Source: RGIG9115 sp045644665 (GTDB lineage Bacteria; Bacillota; Clostridia; UBA1381). From it: a DNA stretch of 32,534 nucleotides. The DNA lies in NCBI GenBank assembly GCA_045644665.1, contig JAZRHH010000020.1, positions 1 through 32,534 of the forward strand. The letters are read 5' to 3'. The notes under the pieces are model-generated. The model saw only the letters and a list, made by a program, of their open reading frames with translations, was not told the origin of the DNA and ran no database searches. The position numbers and the translations under genes are program-made. Shown piece by piece: positions 1-7,655 of this stretch; the stretch's first letter is position 1; each line of letters opens with the position of its first letter.

Positions 1-118
1 CGACATGGCTACGATCCGACTTCCTTTGAAGCTGCAGGCGGTTTATGACTTCGGTCAAAAGGATGCGGAGAAAATTTCCCCAAAACTTTCAGAGTATCTT
101 TCGGGGGAAAAGGTATGA
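1..118 (+). CDS. C-terminal end of an unrecognised upstream protein (partial)
   Basis: An open frame enters from the left edge (codons from position 2) and stops at TGA 116-118. It gives about 38 residues ending ...LSEYLSGEKV. The stop overlaps the trmO start in an ATGA arrangement, the usual sign of translational coupling, so the two genes are probably in one operon. The fragment is too short to assign a family. A competing frame from position 1 stops at 46-48 and is less likely because it does not reach the next gene. Confidence 0.5.
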   Translation, partial: DMATIRLPLKLQAVYDFGQKDAEKISPKLSEYLSGEKV

Positions 119-771
119 ATATAATAGCAAGAATTCGTACCGGGTTTCCTGAAAAATTTTCTGTGCCACGCCAAAGCGGACTTGTGGAAACAGAGGGTGT
201 GATAGTTTTTGAACCTGAATACAGAAATGAGGATGCCTTGCGAGGTATTGAGCAGTACAGTCACTTGTGGCTTATTTGGGATTTTTCGGAAAATCACAGA
301 GAAAGCTGGTCTCCCACTGTCCGGCCTCCAAAGCTTGGAGGCAACAAAAGAATAGGCGTTTTTGCCACACGCTCTCCATTTCGTCCAAACCCAATCGGTC
401 TTTCTTCTGTAAGGCTCCTTGGTGTTAAAAAGACAGAGGACGGAACGGTTTTAGTAGTGACCGGAGCAGATTTGGTGGACAACACTCCTATATACGATAT
501 TAAACCATATCTTCCTTATACTGATTGTCATACTGATGCCAAAGGTGGATTTGGCGAGGAAAAACTACAAGTTCTAGAAGTTATCTATGACGAGGAAATA
601 AAGAAAAGCATTTCTGAGGATAAGCTTTTGCAAATATGTAAAATTTTAAGTCTGGACCCTCGTCCCGGCTACCACGAGGAAGAGGGCAGGGTATATAATA
701 TGACATATGAGGGACGAAGTATCAGCTTCACCTTTGAAAATAAAAAAATCAAAATATGCAGGATTGTTTAA
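115..771 (+). CDS. trmO: tRNA (N6-threonylcarbamoyladenosine37-N6)-methyltransferase TrmO (TsaA-like)
   Basis: TrmO uses S-adenosylmethionine to methylate the t6A base at position 37 of some tRNAs, in the cytoplasm. The 218-residue protein is close in size to E. coli TrmO. It shows the family's conserved blocks: SPFRPNPIGLSS near residues 86-97, where the substrate and cofactor pocket forms, and GADLVDNTPIYDIKPY near 117-132. An N-terminal stretch with YSHLWLIWDF is also typical. The start ATG overlaps the stop of the preceding gene (ATGA), with a G-rich ribosome binding site at 102-113. The stop TAA at 769-771 directly abuts a long hairpin that also covers the spoIIR start region. I am confident of the family; that it modifies tRNA here is inferred from homology. 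Confidence 0.88.
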   Translation: MNIIARIRTGFPEKFSVPRQSGLVETEGVIVFEPEYRNEDALRGIEQYSHLWLIWDFSENHRESWSPTVRPPKLGGNKRIGVFATRSPFRPNPIGLSSVRLLGVKKTEDGTVLVVTGADLVDNTPIYDIKPYLPYTDCHTDAKGGFGEEKLQVLEVIYDEEIKKSISEDKLLQICKILSLDPRPGYHEEEGRVYNMTYEGRSISFTFENKKIKICRIV

Positions 772-794
772 AAATTCTCCTTTATGAGCATAAT
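766..794 (+). promoter_or_regulatory. Candidate sigma-F-type promoter of spoIIR
   Basis: GTTTA at 766-770 fits the -35 pattern GYWTA of forespore sigma factors. After 15 nt, GAGCATAAT at 786-794 fits GGNNANANT with one mismatch. SpoIIR is transcribed by sigma-F in Bacillus subtilis, so this is the expected class. Transcription would begin near 801, inside the loop of the hairpin at 771-823. The match is short and made by eye. Confidence 0.45.
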
Positions 795-827
795 AAAATT
801 GATATGCTATAAGGGAGGATTTTTTTT
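771..827 (+). terminator. Terminator-like hairpin after trmO that hides the spoIIR ribosome binding site
   Basis: The arms 771-792 and 803-823 pair over 21 base pairs with one bulged G (786), two G-T pairs and a 10-nt loop (793-802). A run of T (to 827) follows, as in an intrinsic terminator. The spoIIR ribosome binding site GGGAGG (813-818) lies wholly inside the 3' arm, and the TTG start begins in the T-run. Confidence 0.75.
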
Positions 828-1398
828 GAGAAAGATTTTTTATTTTACAGGATTTTTTTGTGTTTGTGTTATTCTTATAGTAGCATGGACAATAAATGTT
901 TCAAATAGTCTTGAAACGGGAATAGTAAGGCTACACATACTTGCAAACAGCGACAGTGATTTTGACCAGAGTGTAAAGGTTATGGTGCGTGACGCTGTTA
1001 CTCAAAAAGCGGCGCAGCTTGGAAGAACGCCTGATGAGCAAGAGCTTTTGGAAATTGCAAATGGTGTTCTTAAAAAAGAGGGTGCAGACTACAGCGCAAA
1101 GGTAGATTTCGGGAAATATAATATAACAAGAAGAAGCTATGAGGGATTTATACTTCCCGAGGGAAAGTATACAGCAGCAAAAGTCAGTCTTGGACAAGGA
1201 AAAGGAAAAAACTGGTGGTGCGTCCTTTCGCCTCCTTTATGTTTTTCCAAATCTGCTCTTGGAGAGACGGACAGCCTTTCAAAAAACCTGAACTATGAAG
1301 CAAATTCCGCTGTTTCAACAGACGGGATAACAGTTAAATTAAAATCTCTTGAGCTTGCTTCAAAAATAAAGGAAAAATACTTCAGTCAGCAAAAATAA
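826..1398 (+). CDS. spoIIR: Stage II sporulation protein R (SpoIIR)
   Basis: SpoIIR is the forespore-made, exported signal that triggers SpoIIGA to process pro-sigma-E in the mother cell. The protein has an N-terminal hydrophobic segment (about residues 4-24) followed by IVRLHILANSDSDFDQ (33-48), the family's hallmark, then KVMVRDAV. I chose TTG at 826 because GGGAGG lies at 813-818, seven nt upstream; an in-frame ATG at 784 has no such site and would add 14 residues. This gives 190 residues, somewhat shorter than the B. subtilis protein. A sigma-F-like promoter lies at 766-794. The gene is strong evidence that the organism forms endospores. Confidence 0.9.
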   Translation: MRKIFYFTGFFCVCVILIVAWTINVSNSLETGIVRLHILANSDSDFDQSVKVMVRDAVTQKAAQLGRTPDEQELLEIANGVLKKEGADYSAKVDFGKYNITRRSYEGFILPEGKYTAAKVSLGQGKGKNWWCVLSPPLCFSKSALGETDSLSKNLNYEANSAVSTDGITVKLKSLELASKIKEKYFSQQK

Positions 1399-1459
1399 CA
1401 AAAGGCAGCACCCTTGTGTGTGCAAGTTTACAGTATTAATTAAATATTGACGATATCTC

Positions 1460-1488
1460 TTGAAAAATATGAAAGTTTTAAGTATAAT
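1460..1488 (+). promoter_or_regulatory. Candidate sigma-A promoter pointing into the 3' end of the YtxH-like gene
   Basis: TTGAAA (1460-1465), 17 nt, TATAAT (1483-1488). The next plus-strand gene (DUF1015) begins 358 nt downstream, so a transcript from here would first run antisense across the minus-strand gene at 1543-1728. It could also make a short RNA ending at the hairpin 1504-1535. Confidence 0.5.
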
Positions 1489-1495
1489 ATAATAC

Positions 1496-1537
1496 AAAAA
1501 TGAGAGGCTGCAAGAGGTACAAGCCTTACAGCCTCAA
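1496..1537 (-). terminator. Terminator of the YtxH-like gene
   Basis: GAGGCTG (1504-1510) pairs with CAGCCTC (1529-1535), with weaker pairing inside. Read on the minus strand, the stem is followed by TCATTTTTG. It lies just beyond the stop codon of the gene at 1543-1728. Confidence 0.6.
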
Positions 1538-1542
1538 GCATT

Positions 1543-1728
1543 TTAGTGCATAAAATCCATTGCTGTGTCAATCATTCCGCCTATGCTTTTGAAAAGCCCT
1601 TCGGTTTTGCGTTGAAGCTTGTGGCGCTGTTTGTCACTGAGAGGATCTACGAACAATGTGGCTGCAGCACCAACTGCAAGGCCTATTGCCATTCCTTTGG
1701 CAAAATTCATATATTTATTACCGTTCAT
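1543..1728 (-). CDS. Small YtxH-like protein
   Basis: A 61-residue protein with a glycine- and alanine-rich hydrophobic segment, GMAIGLAVGAAATLFVDP (about residues 12-29), followed by a basic, probably helical tail. This layout resembles the YtxH/general-stress family of small membrane-anchored proteins, whose function is unknown. I chose the Met at 1726-1728 because GAAAGGGTG lies just upstream on the minus strand; a longer frame to 1779 lacks a good ribosome binding site. It stands alone with its own terminator. The call rests on composition and layout rather than a definite motif. Confidence 0.6.
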   Translation of the reverse strand: MNGNKYMNFAKGMAIGLAVGAAATLFVDPLSDKQRHKLQRKTEGLFKSIGGMIDTAMDFMH

Positions 1729-1845
1729 GGAAAACACCCTTTCTCTTGGATTTTGCGTTGAATAATTTTTGTTATTCACAAAGTTATTATTGCACTGAAA
1801 GACACTTTTTTAATCATACAATTTATAGAAAAGGAGTTTTGGGAC

Positions 1846-3156
1846 ATGGCAGTTACAAAGCCTTTTAAAGGATACAGATACAACAAGGAAAAAATAGAAA
1901 ACCCGGCAGATGTTATGGCACCGCCGTATGATTCGATTTCCGAAGAAGAAATGGACAGCTATTACGACAAGCATCCCTTTAATGCTGTGCGCCTTGTTTC
2001 GCAAAAAAGTCTTGATACTGATACGGTTTTTGAAAATTGTTATACAAGGTCAAGGGATTTTCTGGGACAAATCATAGATGAGCAGATACTCGTAAGAGAA
2101 CAAGAGCCTGCTTATTATATATACGAAGAAACAGTTACCCATAACGGTGAAAACTATTATAACAGAGGTATTGTGGCCCTTTTGGAGCTTACAGACTATG
2201 AGGACGGAATTGTAGTTCCTTGTGAAGAGCCCAGCACAGATTCTAAGAATGACAGATTTAGAATGATTAGTACAAGCATGTCAAATAACAGTCTTATAAG
2301 CTGTATGTTTACAGAGCGTAGCAAAAGAATTTCTGCTTTTATTTCAGAGCTTATAGAAGAAGATGCAGACATGGACTTTGTTGCAAGTAATGGTATAAGA
2401 CATAGACTTTGGACTGTAAGAGAAAAAGAGTACATCGAGCTTATAATGGAGGAACTTGCAGATAAAAAGCTGTATATTGTAGACGGACATAACAGATACG
2501 AGGCATGTCTTGATTATAAAAACCAAAAGATGCAAGAAGACGGATACACAGGAGAGGAAAGCTATAACTATGTTATGACTCTTATATCCGACTCCTATGA
2601 TGACGGAAGAATACATCTTCCTGTTCACAGGCTTGTAAAATCAATGAGAGAATTTTCCGAGGGGTATTTTATTACAGGTATGCAGGAGCATTTTCATGTA
2701 GAAAAGATAATAGTTGATAAAACTGATGACGACCTTGGGGAGATCATGAGAAAGCAAATTGCAACCCAGCGTAAAGAAGCAAAATTTGCCATGTATGCGG
2801 GAGGGGACTATTTTTATAGATTTACATTCAAGGACGAAAAGTATCTGGACGATACTATGCCGGACGCTTCCAAGGCTTACCGTCAGCTTGACCTTACCAT
2901 TTTAAATAAGCTTGTTTTAAATAACGAATTCAGGATAGATACTGCCCAGGAAACGGAGTATGTAGGCTACACAAGAAGCATATCCGAGGGAATGAAGCTT
3001 GTTGAAAGCGGAGATTATGATTGTCTTTTTGTAATAAACCCTGTTCGTCCGCCGCAGTTTGAGGCTATGACAAAGACGGGAGAGAAGCTTCCAAAAAGAG
3101 CAGTTTCCATATTCCCAAAACCTGCAACAGGTATAGTAATACATAAGTTTGAATAA
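1846..3156 (+). CDS. DUF1015 family protein
   Basis: A 436-residue soluble protein of the DUF1015 family. Family signs are the N-terminal FKGYRYN and ADVMAPPYDSIS (about residues 24-35) and a central IVDGHNRYEA (about 211-220), close to the usual VDGHHRYE. The C-terminal end, with VNPVRPPQFEAM and FPKPATGIVIHKF, is also typical. The length is normal for the family and the frame is intact. The start has AAGGAG upstream (1830-1835). A weak promoter may lie at 1795-1822. A strong hairpin terminator follows. The role in the cell is not established from sequence, and no neighbour suggests a pathway. Confidence 0.85.
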   Translation: MAVTKPFKGYRYNKEKIENPADVMAPPYDSISEEEMDSYYDKHPFNAVRLVSQKSLDTDTVFENCYTRSRDFLGQIIDEQILVREQEPAYYIYEETVTHNGENYYNRGIVALLELTDYEDGIVVPCEEPSTDSKNDRFRMISTSMSNNSLISCMFTERSKRISAFISELIEEDADMDFVASNGIRHRLWTVREKEYIELIMEELADKKLYIVDGHNRYEACLDYKNQKMQEDGYTGEESYNYVMTLISDSYDDGRIHLPVHRLVKSMREFSEGYFITGMQEHFHVEKIIVDKTDDDLGEIMRKQIATQRKEAKFAMYAGGDYFYRFTFKDEKYLDDTMPDASKAYRQLDLTILNKLVLNNEFRIDTAQETEYVGYTRSISEGMKLVESGDYDCLFVINPVRPPQFEAMTKTGEKLPKRAVSIFPKPATGIVIHKFE

Positions 3157-3166
3157 AATTATAATA

Positions 3167-3196
3167 AAAAATCCACAATTTTGTGGATTTTTTTGC
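3167..3196 (+). terminator. Intrinsic terminator after the DUF1015 gene
   Basis: AAATCCACAA (3169-3178) pairs with TTGTGGATTT (3181-3190), then a T-run to about 3194. The innermost pairs must open to form a usable loop. Confidence 0.75.
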
Positions 3197-3225
3197 TTTA
3201 TTATAACTTTATTTTAGAAAAACAC

Positions 3226-3253
3226 TTGAATTTATCAGAATTTATGATATAAT
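3226..3253 (+). promoter_or_regulatory. Promoter of secG-secD-secF
   Basis: TTGAAT (3226-3231), 16 nt, TATAAT (3248-3253), 45 nt before the secG start. A strong ribosome binding site GGAAGGAGG follows at 3281-3289. Confidence 0.65.
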
Positions 3254-3297
3254 TAAGGAGTATGTCAAAATATTTATAACGGAAGGAGGTTACATTA

Positions 3298-3543
3298 ATG
3301 GTTACTACATTTACTGTACTTCATATTATTGTTTGTGTATTATTGGTACTGATTGTTCTCGTTCAGGAGGGTAAGGACCCTGGCATGAAAGGTATTTCAG
3401 GCTCAGCACCTGATGCAGGTGAATCATTCTTTAGCCAGAACGGCGGAAGCACAAAAAAATCAATGATGTCAAAATTAACTATCGCACTTTCAGTTTTGTT
3501 CCTTATTACTACTATTGCAATGGTAGTATTAGCAAGCAGATAA
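3298..3543 (+). CDS. secG: Protein-export membrane protein SecG
   Basis: SecG is the small non-essential subunit of the SecYEG channel and helps SecA-driven export. The 81-residue protein has two membrane segments (about residues 4-23 and 57-78). The linker between them carries the family's VLVQEGKDPGMKG-like block and a G/S-rich stretch. The ATG has GGAAGGAGG seven nt upstream. It is the first gene of a secG-secD-secF operon with a promoter at 3226-3253. The gap to secD is 36 nt. Confidence 0.93.
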   Translation: MVTTFTVLHIIVCVLLVLIVLVQEGKDPGMKGISGSAPDAGESFFSQNGGSTKKSMMSKLTIALSVLFLITTIAMVVLASR

Positions 3544-3579
3544 GATAGTTTAAACATCCACGAAAGGAAGTTAACCACA

Positions 3580-4893
3580 ATGAAAAAGAAAAGTATCATG
3601 ACTCTTTCTCTTGTTGTTATACTTGCTGTAATCCTTAACTATGTTGCATTTTTTGGATACAACATTTCAGGATTTACTTATGGCGGTATGTTCGATGAGG
3701 AAGACGGAATAAGAAAAGGTATTGACCTTGCCGGCGGTTCTGTTATTACATTCCAGGCAAATGCAGAAAATCCAACTCCGGAAGAAATGGCATCTGTTGA
3801 AGCAGTATTCAGCAGAAGACTTGCAGACCTTGGCTACACAGAGGCAAGACTCTCTATGTCAGAGGGCGGAAAAATAACAGCGGAAATTCCTGCTGTGTTT
3901 GACACAGACGCAGCGGCTGAAGTTCTTGGAAAGACTGCAAAGCTTACATTCTGTAATGCAGACGGCGTGGCTGTTCTTGATGGTACAGCTGTTAAGAGTG
4001 CTACAAACCAGTACGGTCAAACAAGTGACATGGCAATGACAAACGAGCACTATATTGAGCTTGAGTTTACTGCAGAGGGCAGAAAGGCTTTTGCAGAAGC
4101 TACTAAGGCTGCAGCAAGTGCAGAAGAAGGAAAAAGATATATAGAAATCAGAATGGACGAGACTGTAATATCTGCTCCGTCTGTTTCTCCGGAATATGCT
4201 TCAACAGGTATTGATTCCGATAAGTGTATTATTTCCGGAAGTTTTACAGCAGAGACTGCAAGTACACTTGCAAACCAGATTAAATCAGGTAACCTGCCTT
4301 TTGACCTTTCAGTTATTACAAAAGAAACTGTTGGTGCAGAGCTTGGTGCAACTGCTCTCCCAAAGAGCTTACTTGCTGCAGGTATAGGCATACTTTTGAT
4401 TTTGCTATTTATGATTGTTATATATCGCCTGCCGGGACTTATTGCTGACATTTCACTTCTTATATATGTAGGTCTTATAGCACTTGTGCTTGGTGTGTTT
4501 AAGGTAAACCTCAGCCTTTCAGGTATTGCAGGTATTGTTCTTTCAATTGGTATGGCGGTAGACGCTAACGTAATTATATTTGAAAGAATGAAAGAAGAGC
4601 TTAAACTCGGAAAAACAATCAGAGCTTCTGTTGAAGCTGGCTTTAACAAGGCTTTCTCAGCAATTCTTGACTCTAACATAACAACAATTATTACTTGTGT
4701 TGTTCTTTATGTTTCAGGAATTGGCACAGTTACAGGTTTTGCTGTAACACTTGGACTTGGTGTTATAGTTAGTATGTTTACTGCTATTGTTGTCACAAAG
4801 TTCTTGCTTAAACAGCTTGTTGGTATCGGTGTTTCAAAGCGTTCACTGTTTTACCGTGAAAACAAAAAGGAGACAGGAGGCGTTGAAGCATGA
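3580..4893 (+). CDS. secD: Protein translocase subunit SecD
   Basis: SecD pairs with SecF and uses the proton gradient to pull exported proteins out of the Sec channel on the outer face of the membrane. The 437-residue protein has one N-terminal membrane helix (about 7-27), the RKGIDLAGGS block that starts the large external domain, and five C-terminal helices from about residue 265. The helix-loop motif GMAVDANVIIFERMKEE (about 324-340) includes the Asp typical of SecD. An AAAGGAAG ribosome binding site precedes the ATG. Its end overlaps secF (ATGA), so the two are translationally coupled. SecD and SecF are separate here, unlike the fused SecDF of Bacillus. Confidence 0.95.
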   Translation: MKKKSIMTLSLVVILAVILNYVAFFGYNISGFTYGGMFDEEDGIRKGIDLAGGSVITFQANAENPTPEEMASVEAVFSRRLADLGYTEARLSMSEGGKITAEIPAVFDTDAAAEVLGKTAKLTFCNADGVAVLDGTAVKSATNQYGQTSDMAMTNEHYIELEFTAEGRKAFAEATKAAASAEEGKRYIEIRMDETVISAPSVSPEYASTGIDSDKCIISGSFTAETASTLANQIKSGNLPFDLSVITKETVGAELGATALPKSLLAAGIGILLILLFMIVIYRLPGLIADISLLIYVGLIALVLGVFKVNLSLSGIAGIVLSIGMAVDANVIIFERMKEELKLGKTIRASVEAGFNKAFSAILDSNITTIITCVVLYVSGIGTVTGFAVTLGLGVIVSMFTAIVVTKFLLKQLVGIGVSKRSLFYRENKKETGGVEA

Positions 4894-5792
4894 AGAAGAT
4901 AGATTTTGTTTCTAACAGATGGAAATTTGTGTTATTGCCTGTTGTAATTGTAATTATAGGTGCTATATTCATGGCAATTAACGGCGGATTTAACTATGAT
5001 GTTGAATTCCTTGGCGGTACTCGTATGCAAATGGAGCTTGGCACAGCTTATGATAATGATGAAGTTGCTTCATATATTGCAGATCAAACAGGAATTAAAG
5101 TAACAATTCAAAAGACTGCTGTTGAGTCTCAGGCAATTATTAAAACTCCGCCAATTGACGATGCACAGAAAAATAGCATTGTTGATGCACTCAAAACAAA
5201 GTTTTCTGTAGATGACAGTGCTGTAATGTCAGTTTCAACTGCGTCTGCAAGCTTTGGTCAGGAAGTACAGAGAAAAACACTTTACTATGCACTTATCGCA
5301 ATTCTTTGTATTCTTCTTTATATCGCATTCAGATTTGAGTGGATTTCTGCTATAATGGCAATTATCACACTTGCAATTAACGTTGCTGTTATGTACAGCG
5401 TATACGCTATAACTAACATACCAATGAACACAACTTTTGTTGCTGCAATGCTTACAGTTATCGGTTATTCAATCAATAACACAATCGTTGTGTTTGACCG
5501 TGTTCGTGAGAACATGAAAAAGTTTGGCGGCAAAAAGGGTAGCTCAATTTTTGCTGTTGTAAACACAAGTATTTCAGAGAGTATGGGCAGAACAATCAAC
5601 TCTACTATCACAACACTTATTACAATAGTTCTCCTTTATATAATCGGAGTAAATGCAATTAAGGAATTTGCACTTCCTTTGATAATTGGTATTGTAATTG
5701 GTGCTTATACATCAATATTTGTTGCAGCTCCTTTCTGGGCAGCATGGAAGCAGTCAAAGAAAGATGCAAAGGCACAGAATGCAAAGAAATAA
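4890..5792 (+). CDS. secF: Protein translocase subunit SecF
   Basis: Partner of SecD in the proton-driven translocase. The 300-residue protein shows one N-terminal membrane helix (about 13-32), then VEFLGGTRMQ (about 39-48) of the small external domain, and five further helices from about residue 130. VIGYSINNTIVVFDRVREN (about 190-208) is the conserved motif of the fourth helix. The C-terminal tail is lysine- and alanine-rich. The ATG overlaps the secD stop by four nt. A very stable hairpin with a T-run ends the operon ten nt after the stop. Confidence 0.95.
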   Translation: MKKIDFVSNRWKFVLLPVVIVIIGAIFMAINGGFNYDVEFLGGTRMQMELGTAYDNDEVASYIADQTGIKVTIQKTAVESQAIIKTPPIDDAQKNSIVDALKTKFSVDDSAVMSVSTASASFGQEVQRKTLYYALIAILCILLYIAFRFEWISAIMAIITLAINVAVMYSVYAITNIPMNTTFVAAMLTVIGYSINNTIVVFDRVRENMKKFGGKKGSSIFAVVNTSISESMGRTINSTITTLITIVLLYIIGVNAIKEFALPLIIGIVIGAYTSIFVAAPFWAAWKQSKKDAKAQNAKK

Positions 5793-5801
5793 TAAATATT
5801 A

Positions 5802-5841
5802 CAAGCATATCACCTTTTTGGGTGATATGCTTGCTTTTTTA
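5802..5841 (+). terminator. Intrinsic terminator of the secG-secD-secF operon
   Basis: A perfect 13-bp stem: CAAGCATATCACC (5802-5814) and its complement (5821-5833), loop TTTTTG, then CTTTTTTATT. Confidence 0.93.
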
Positions 5842-5892
5842 TTAGATTTGTGTTATTATAAATTCTGGAAAAACTAACGGAGGGGGAATAAT

Positions 5893-6696
5893 ATGCTTTC
5901 AAACTTTCATACTCATACGAACTTTTGTGACGGAAAAAATTCTCCTGAAGAGGTTGTTATATGTGCGATAGAAAAGGGATTTGACTGTATAGGCTTTTCG
6001 GGCCATGGCTACACGCCCTTTGACCTTACATATTGTATGAAGGATATTGACGGATATATTAAAGAGATAAATCGTCTTAAAGAAAAGTATAAAAACAAAA
6101 TACAGATTTATCTTGGCATTGAGGAGGATTCCTGTTATTTTTGCGACAGAGATGCCTTTGATTATATAATAGGTTCATCGCATTATATTTATGTGAACGG
6201 AGAATATTATCCTGCAGACGAAAGCTTTGATAATTTGAAGAAGTGTATAAAGGCATTTGATGGTGATATTCTAAAACTTGCAGATTCATACTATAGCAGT
6301 TTTGTATCCTATATCCATAAAAGAAAGCCTGATATTGTGGGGCATTTTGACCTTATAACAAAATTTGACGAAATTGATGAGCAATTTTTTCTGAATAATA
6401 AAGATTATCTTGAGCTATCAGAAAAGCATATGGAAGAGGCTCTTAAAAGTGATGTCATATTTGAACTTAATACGGGAGCCATTGTCAGAGGTCTTAGAAA
6501 AACACCTTACCCTTATGAGAATTTACTTAATATTATAAACAAAAAGGGTGGGAAAATCATACTTTCCTCGGACTCTCATGAAATAAAAACTCTTGATTTT
6601 TATTTTAAGGAAGCAAGGAAATACCTATACGATATAGGATTTCGGCACGTGTATGTTTTACATGATAATATATTTAAAAAGGAGATTTTACTATGA
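5893..6696 (+). CDS. PHP-domain phosphatase, histidinol-phosphatase HisJ family
   Basis: A 267-residue PHP-superfamily metal-dependent phosphoesterase. Metal-binding motifs are in the expected order: HTHTNFCDG (6-14), GFSGHG (about 36-41), GIEED (about 75-79), GSSHYI (about 92-97), GHFDL (about 150-154) and SSDSHE (about 224-229). This pattern and length fit the HisJ type, which removes phosphate from L-histidinol phosphate. No other his gene is nearby. Instead the stop overlaps the start of a sugar-epimerase-fold gene (ATGA), so the real substrate may be a different small phosphate ester. A strong GGAGGGGG site precedes the ATG. Confidence 0.82.
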   Translation: MLSNFHTHTNFCDGKNSPEEVVICAIEKGFDCIGFSGHGYTPFDLTYCMKDIDGYIKEINRLKEKYKNKIQIYLGIEEDSCYFCDRDAFDYIIGSSHYIYVNGEYYPADESFDNLKKCIKAFDGDILKLADSYYSSFVSYIHKRKPDIVGHFDLITKFDEIDEQFFLNNKDYLELSEKHMEEALKSDVIFELNTGAIVRGLRKTPYPYENLLNIINKKGGKIILSSDSHEIKTLDFYFKEARKYLYDIGFRHVYVLHDNIFKKEILL

Positions 6697-7622
6697 ACAG
6701 ACAGGAACTATTAAAGCGAATCGGCTCTGTTGAACAGGTGGGAGGTATAAGAGAATTTACCTTTAACAGCGGAAAGGAAAGAGGCGTCCGTGCAATTGAA
6801 ATTAACACAGGCAAAATAAGATTTACAGTTTTGCCTGACAGATGTATGGACGTTGCACAGGCGTATTATAAGGAGCACGCTGTGGCATGGTTTTCTAAGA
6901 CAGGAATAACTGCACCGGCTTTTTATGAAAAGGACGGACTTAATTGGCTGAGAGGATTTTACGGCGGTCTCATAACCACCTGCGGTCTTAAAAATATTGG
7001 CGGTCCTTATGGCGACCATGGTCTTCACGGAAGAATAGCAAACACACCTGCTTCTAAGGTATCTGTATTTGCAGATTGGGTAGGTGACGAGTACATAATG
7101 AAGGTTTCCGGTGAAATGCGTGAGAGCGTTGTTTTCGGAGATAATCTTGTTCTTAAGAGAACAATTACAGCAAAGCTTTTTGCAGAGGAATTTACTGTAG
7201 AGGATACTGTGGTAAACGAGGGATTTGAAGAGCAGAATATTGCACTTTGCTATCACTGTAATTTTGGTTACCCTTTAGTCAGAGAGGGCGCAAAAATGAT
7301 TAATGTTCCGGCAGAGGTTGCAGACATTCACGAGCCTATACATGGCAAGAAAGAAGAGTGTATTGATGTAGAGCATACAGGCGATGTTGCAACTGCAGGA
7401 ATAGAAAACGGAGAAATTGGCGCATACATAACATATGAAAGAAATACACTCCCTCATTTCCTTGTTTGGAAAATGCTGGGAGAAAGTGAGTATGTTGTAG
7501 GTCTTGAGCCAAGAACATCTTCAAGAGGCGGAGAAAATATCGCAAAGAACAATGAATATGTGAAAGTAGAGCCATTTGCTGAATATAGTACAAAGATGAA
7601 ATTTTCTTTTAAAACTCTATAA
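6693..7622 (+). CDS. DUF4432 family protein (aldose-1-epimerase-like fold)
   Basis: A 309-residue protein of the DUF4432 group, which has the galactose-mutarotase-like fold. Visible family blocks are TVLPDRCMDVAQA (about 45-57), GFYGGLITTCGL (about 89-100), GDHGLHGRIANTPA (about 107-120) and a C-terminal GLEPRTSSRGG. Histidines in the GDHGLHGR block and the Glu in GLEP sit where the fold places its catalytic residues. The gene overlaps the PHP phosphatase by four nt, so the pair likely acts on the same sugar or sugar phosphate. The substrate is not known. A bidirectional terminator begins at the stop codon. Confidence 0.82.
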   Translation: MNRQELLKRIGSVEQVGGIREFTFNSGKERGVRAIEINTGKIRFTVLPDRCMDVAQAYYKEHAVAWFSKTGITAPAFYEKDGLNWLRGFYGGLITTCGLKNIGGPYGDHGLHGRIANTPASKVSVFADWVGDEYIMKVSGEMRESVVFGDNLVLKRTITAKLFAEEFTVEDTVVNEGFEEQNIALCYHCNFGYPLVREGAKMINVPAEVADIHEPIHGKKEECIDVEHTGDVATAGIENGEIGAYITYERNTLPHFLVWKMLGESEYVVGLEPRTSSRGGENIAKNNEYVKVEPFAEYSTKMKFSFKTL

Positions 7623-7655
7623 CAAAAAAAGTCGCAATCCTGCGACTTTTTTGTT
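7622..7655. terminator. Bidirectional terminator between DUF4432 and nitroreductase genes
   Basis: GTCGCA (7631-7636) pairs with TGCGAC (7641-7646), extended by A-run/T-run pairing on both sides. The two genes converge on it, so it can serve both strands. Confidence 0.85.

Noticed and set aside
1..48. Competing reading frame RHGYDPTSFEAAGGL at the left edge
   Set aside because: It stops at 46-48 while the other frame runs to an ATGA overlap with trmO; a real end cannot be excluded without upstream sequence.
4050..4679. Long minus-strand open frame opposite secD (209 codons)
   Set aside because: It mirrors the codon pattern of secD and has no motif or start signal.
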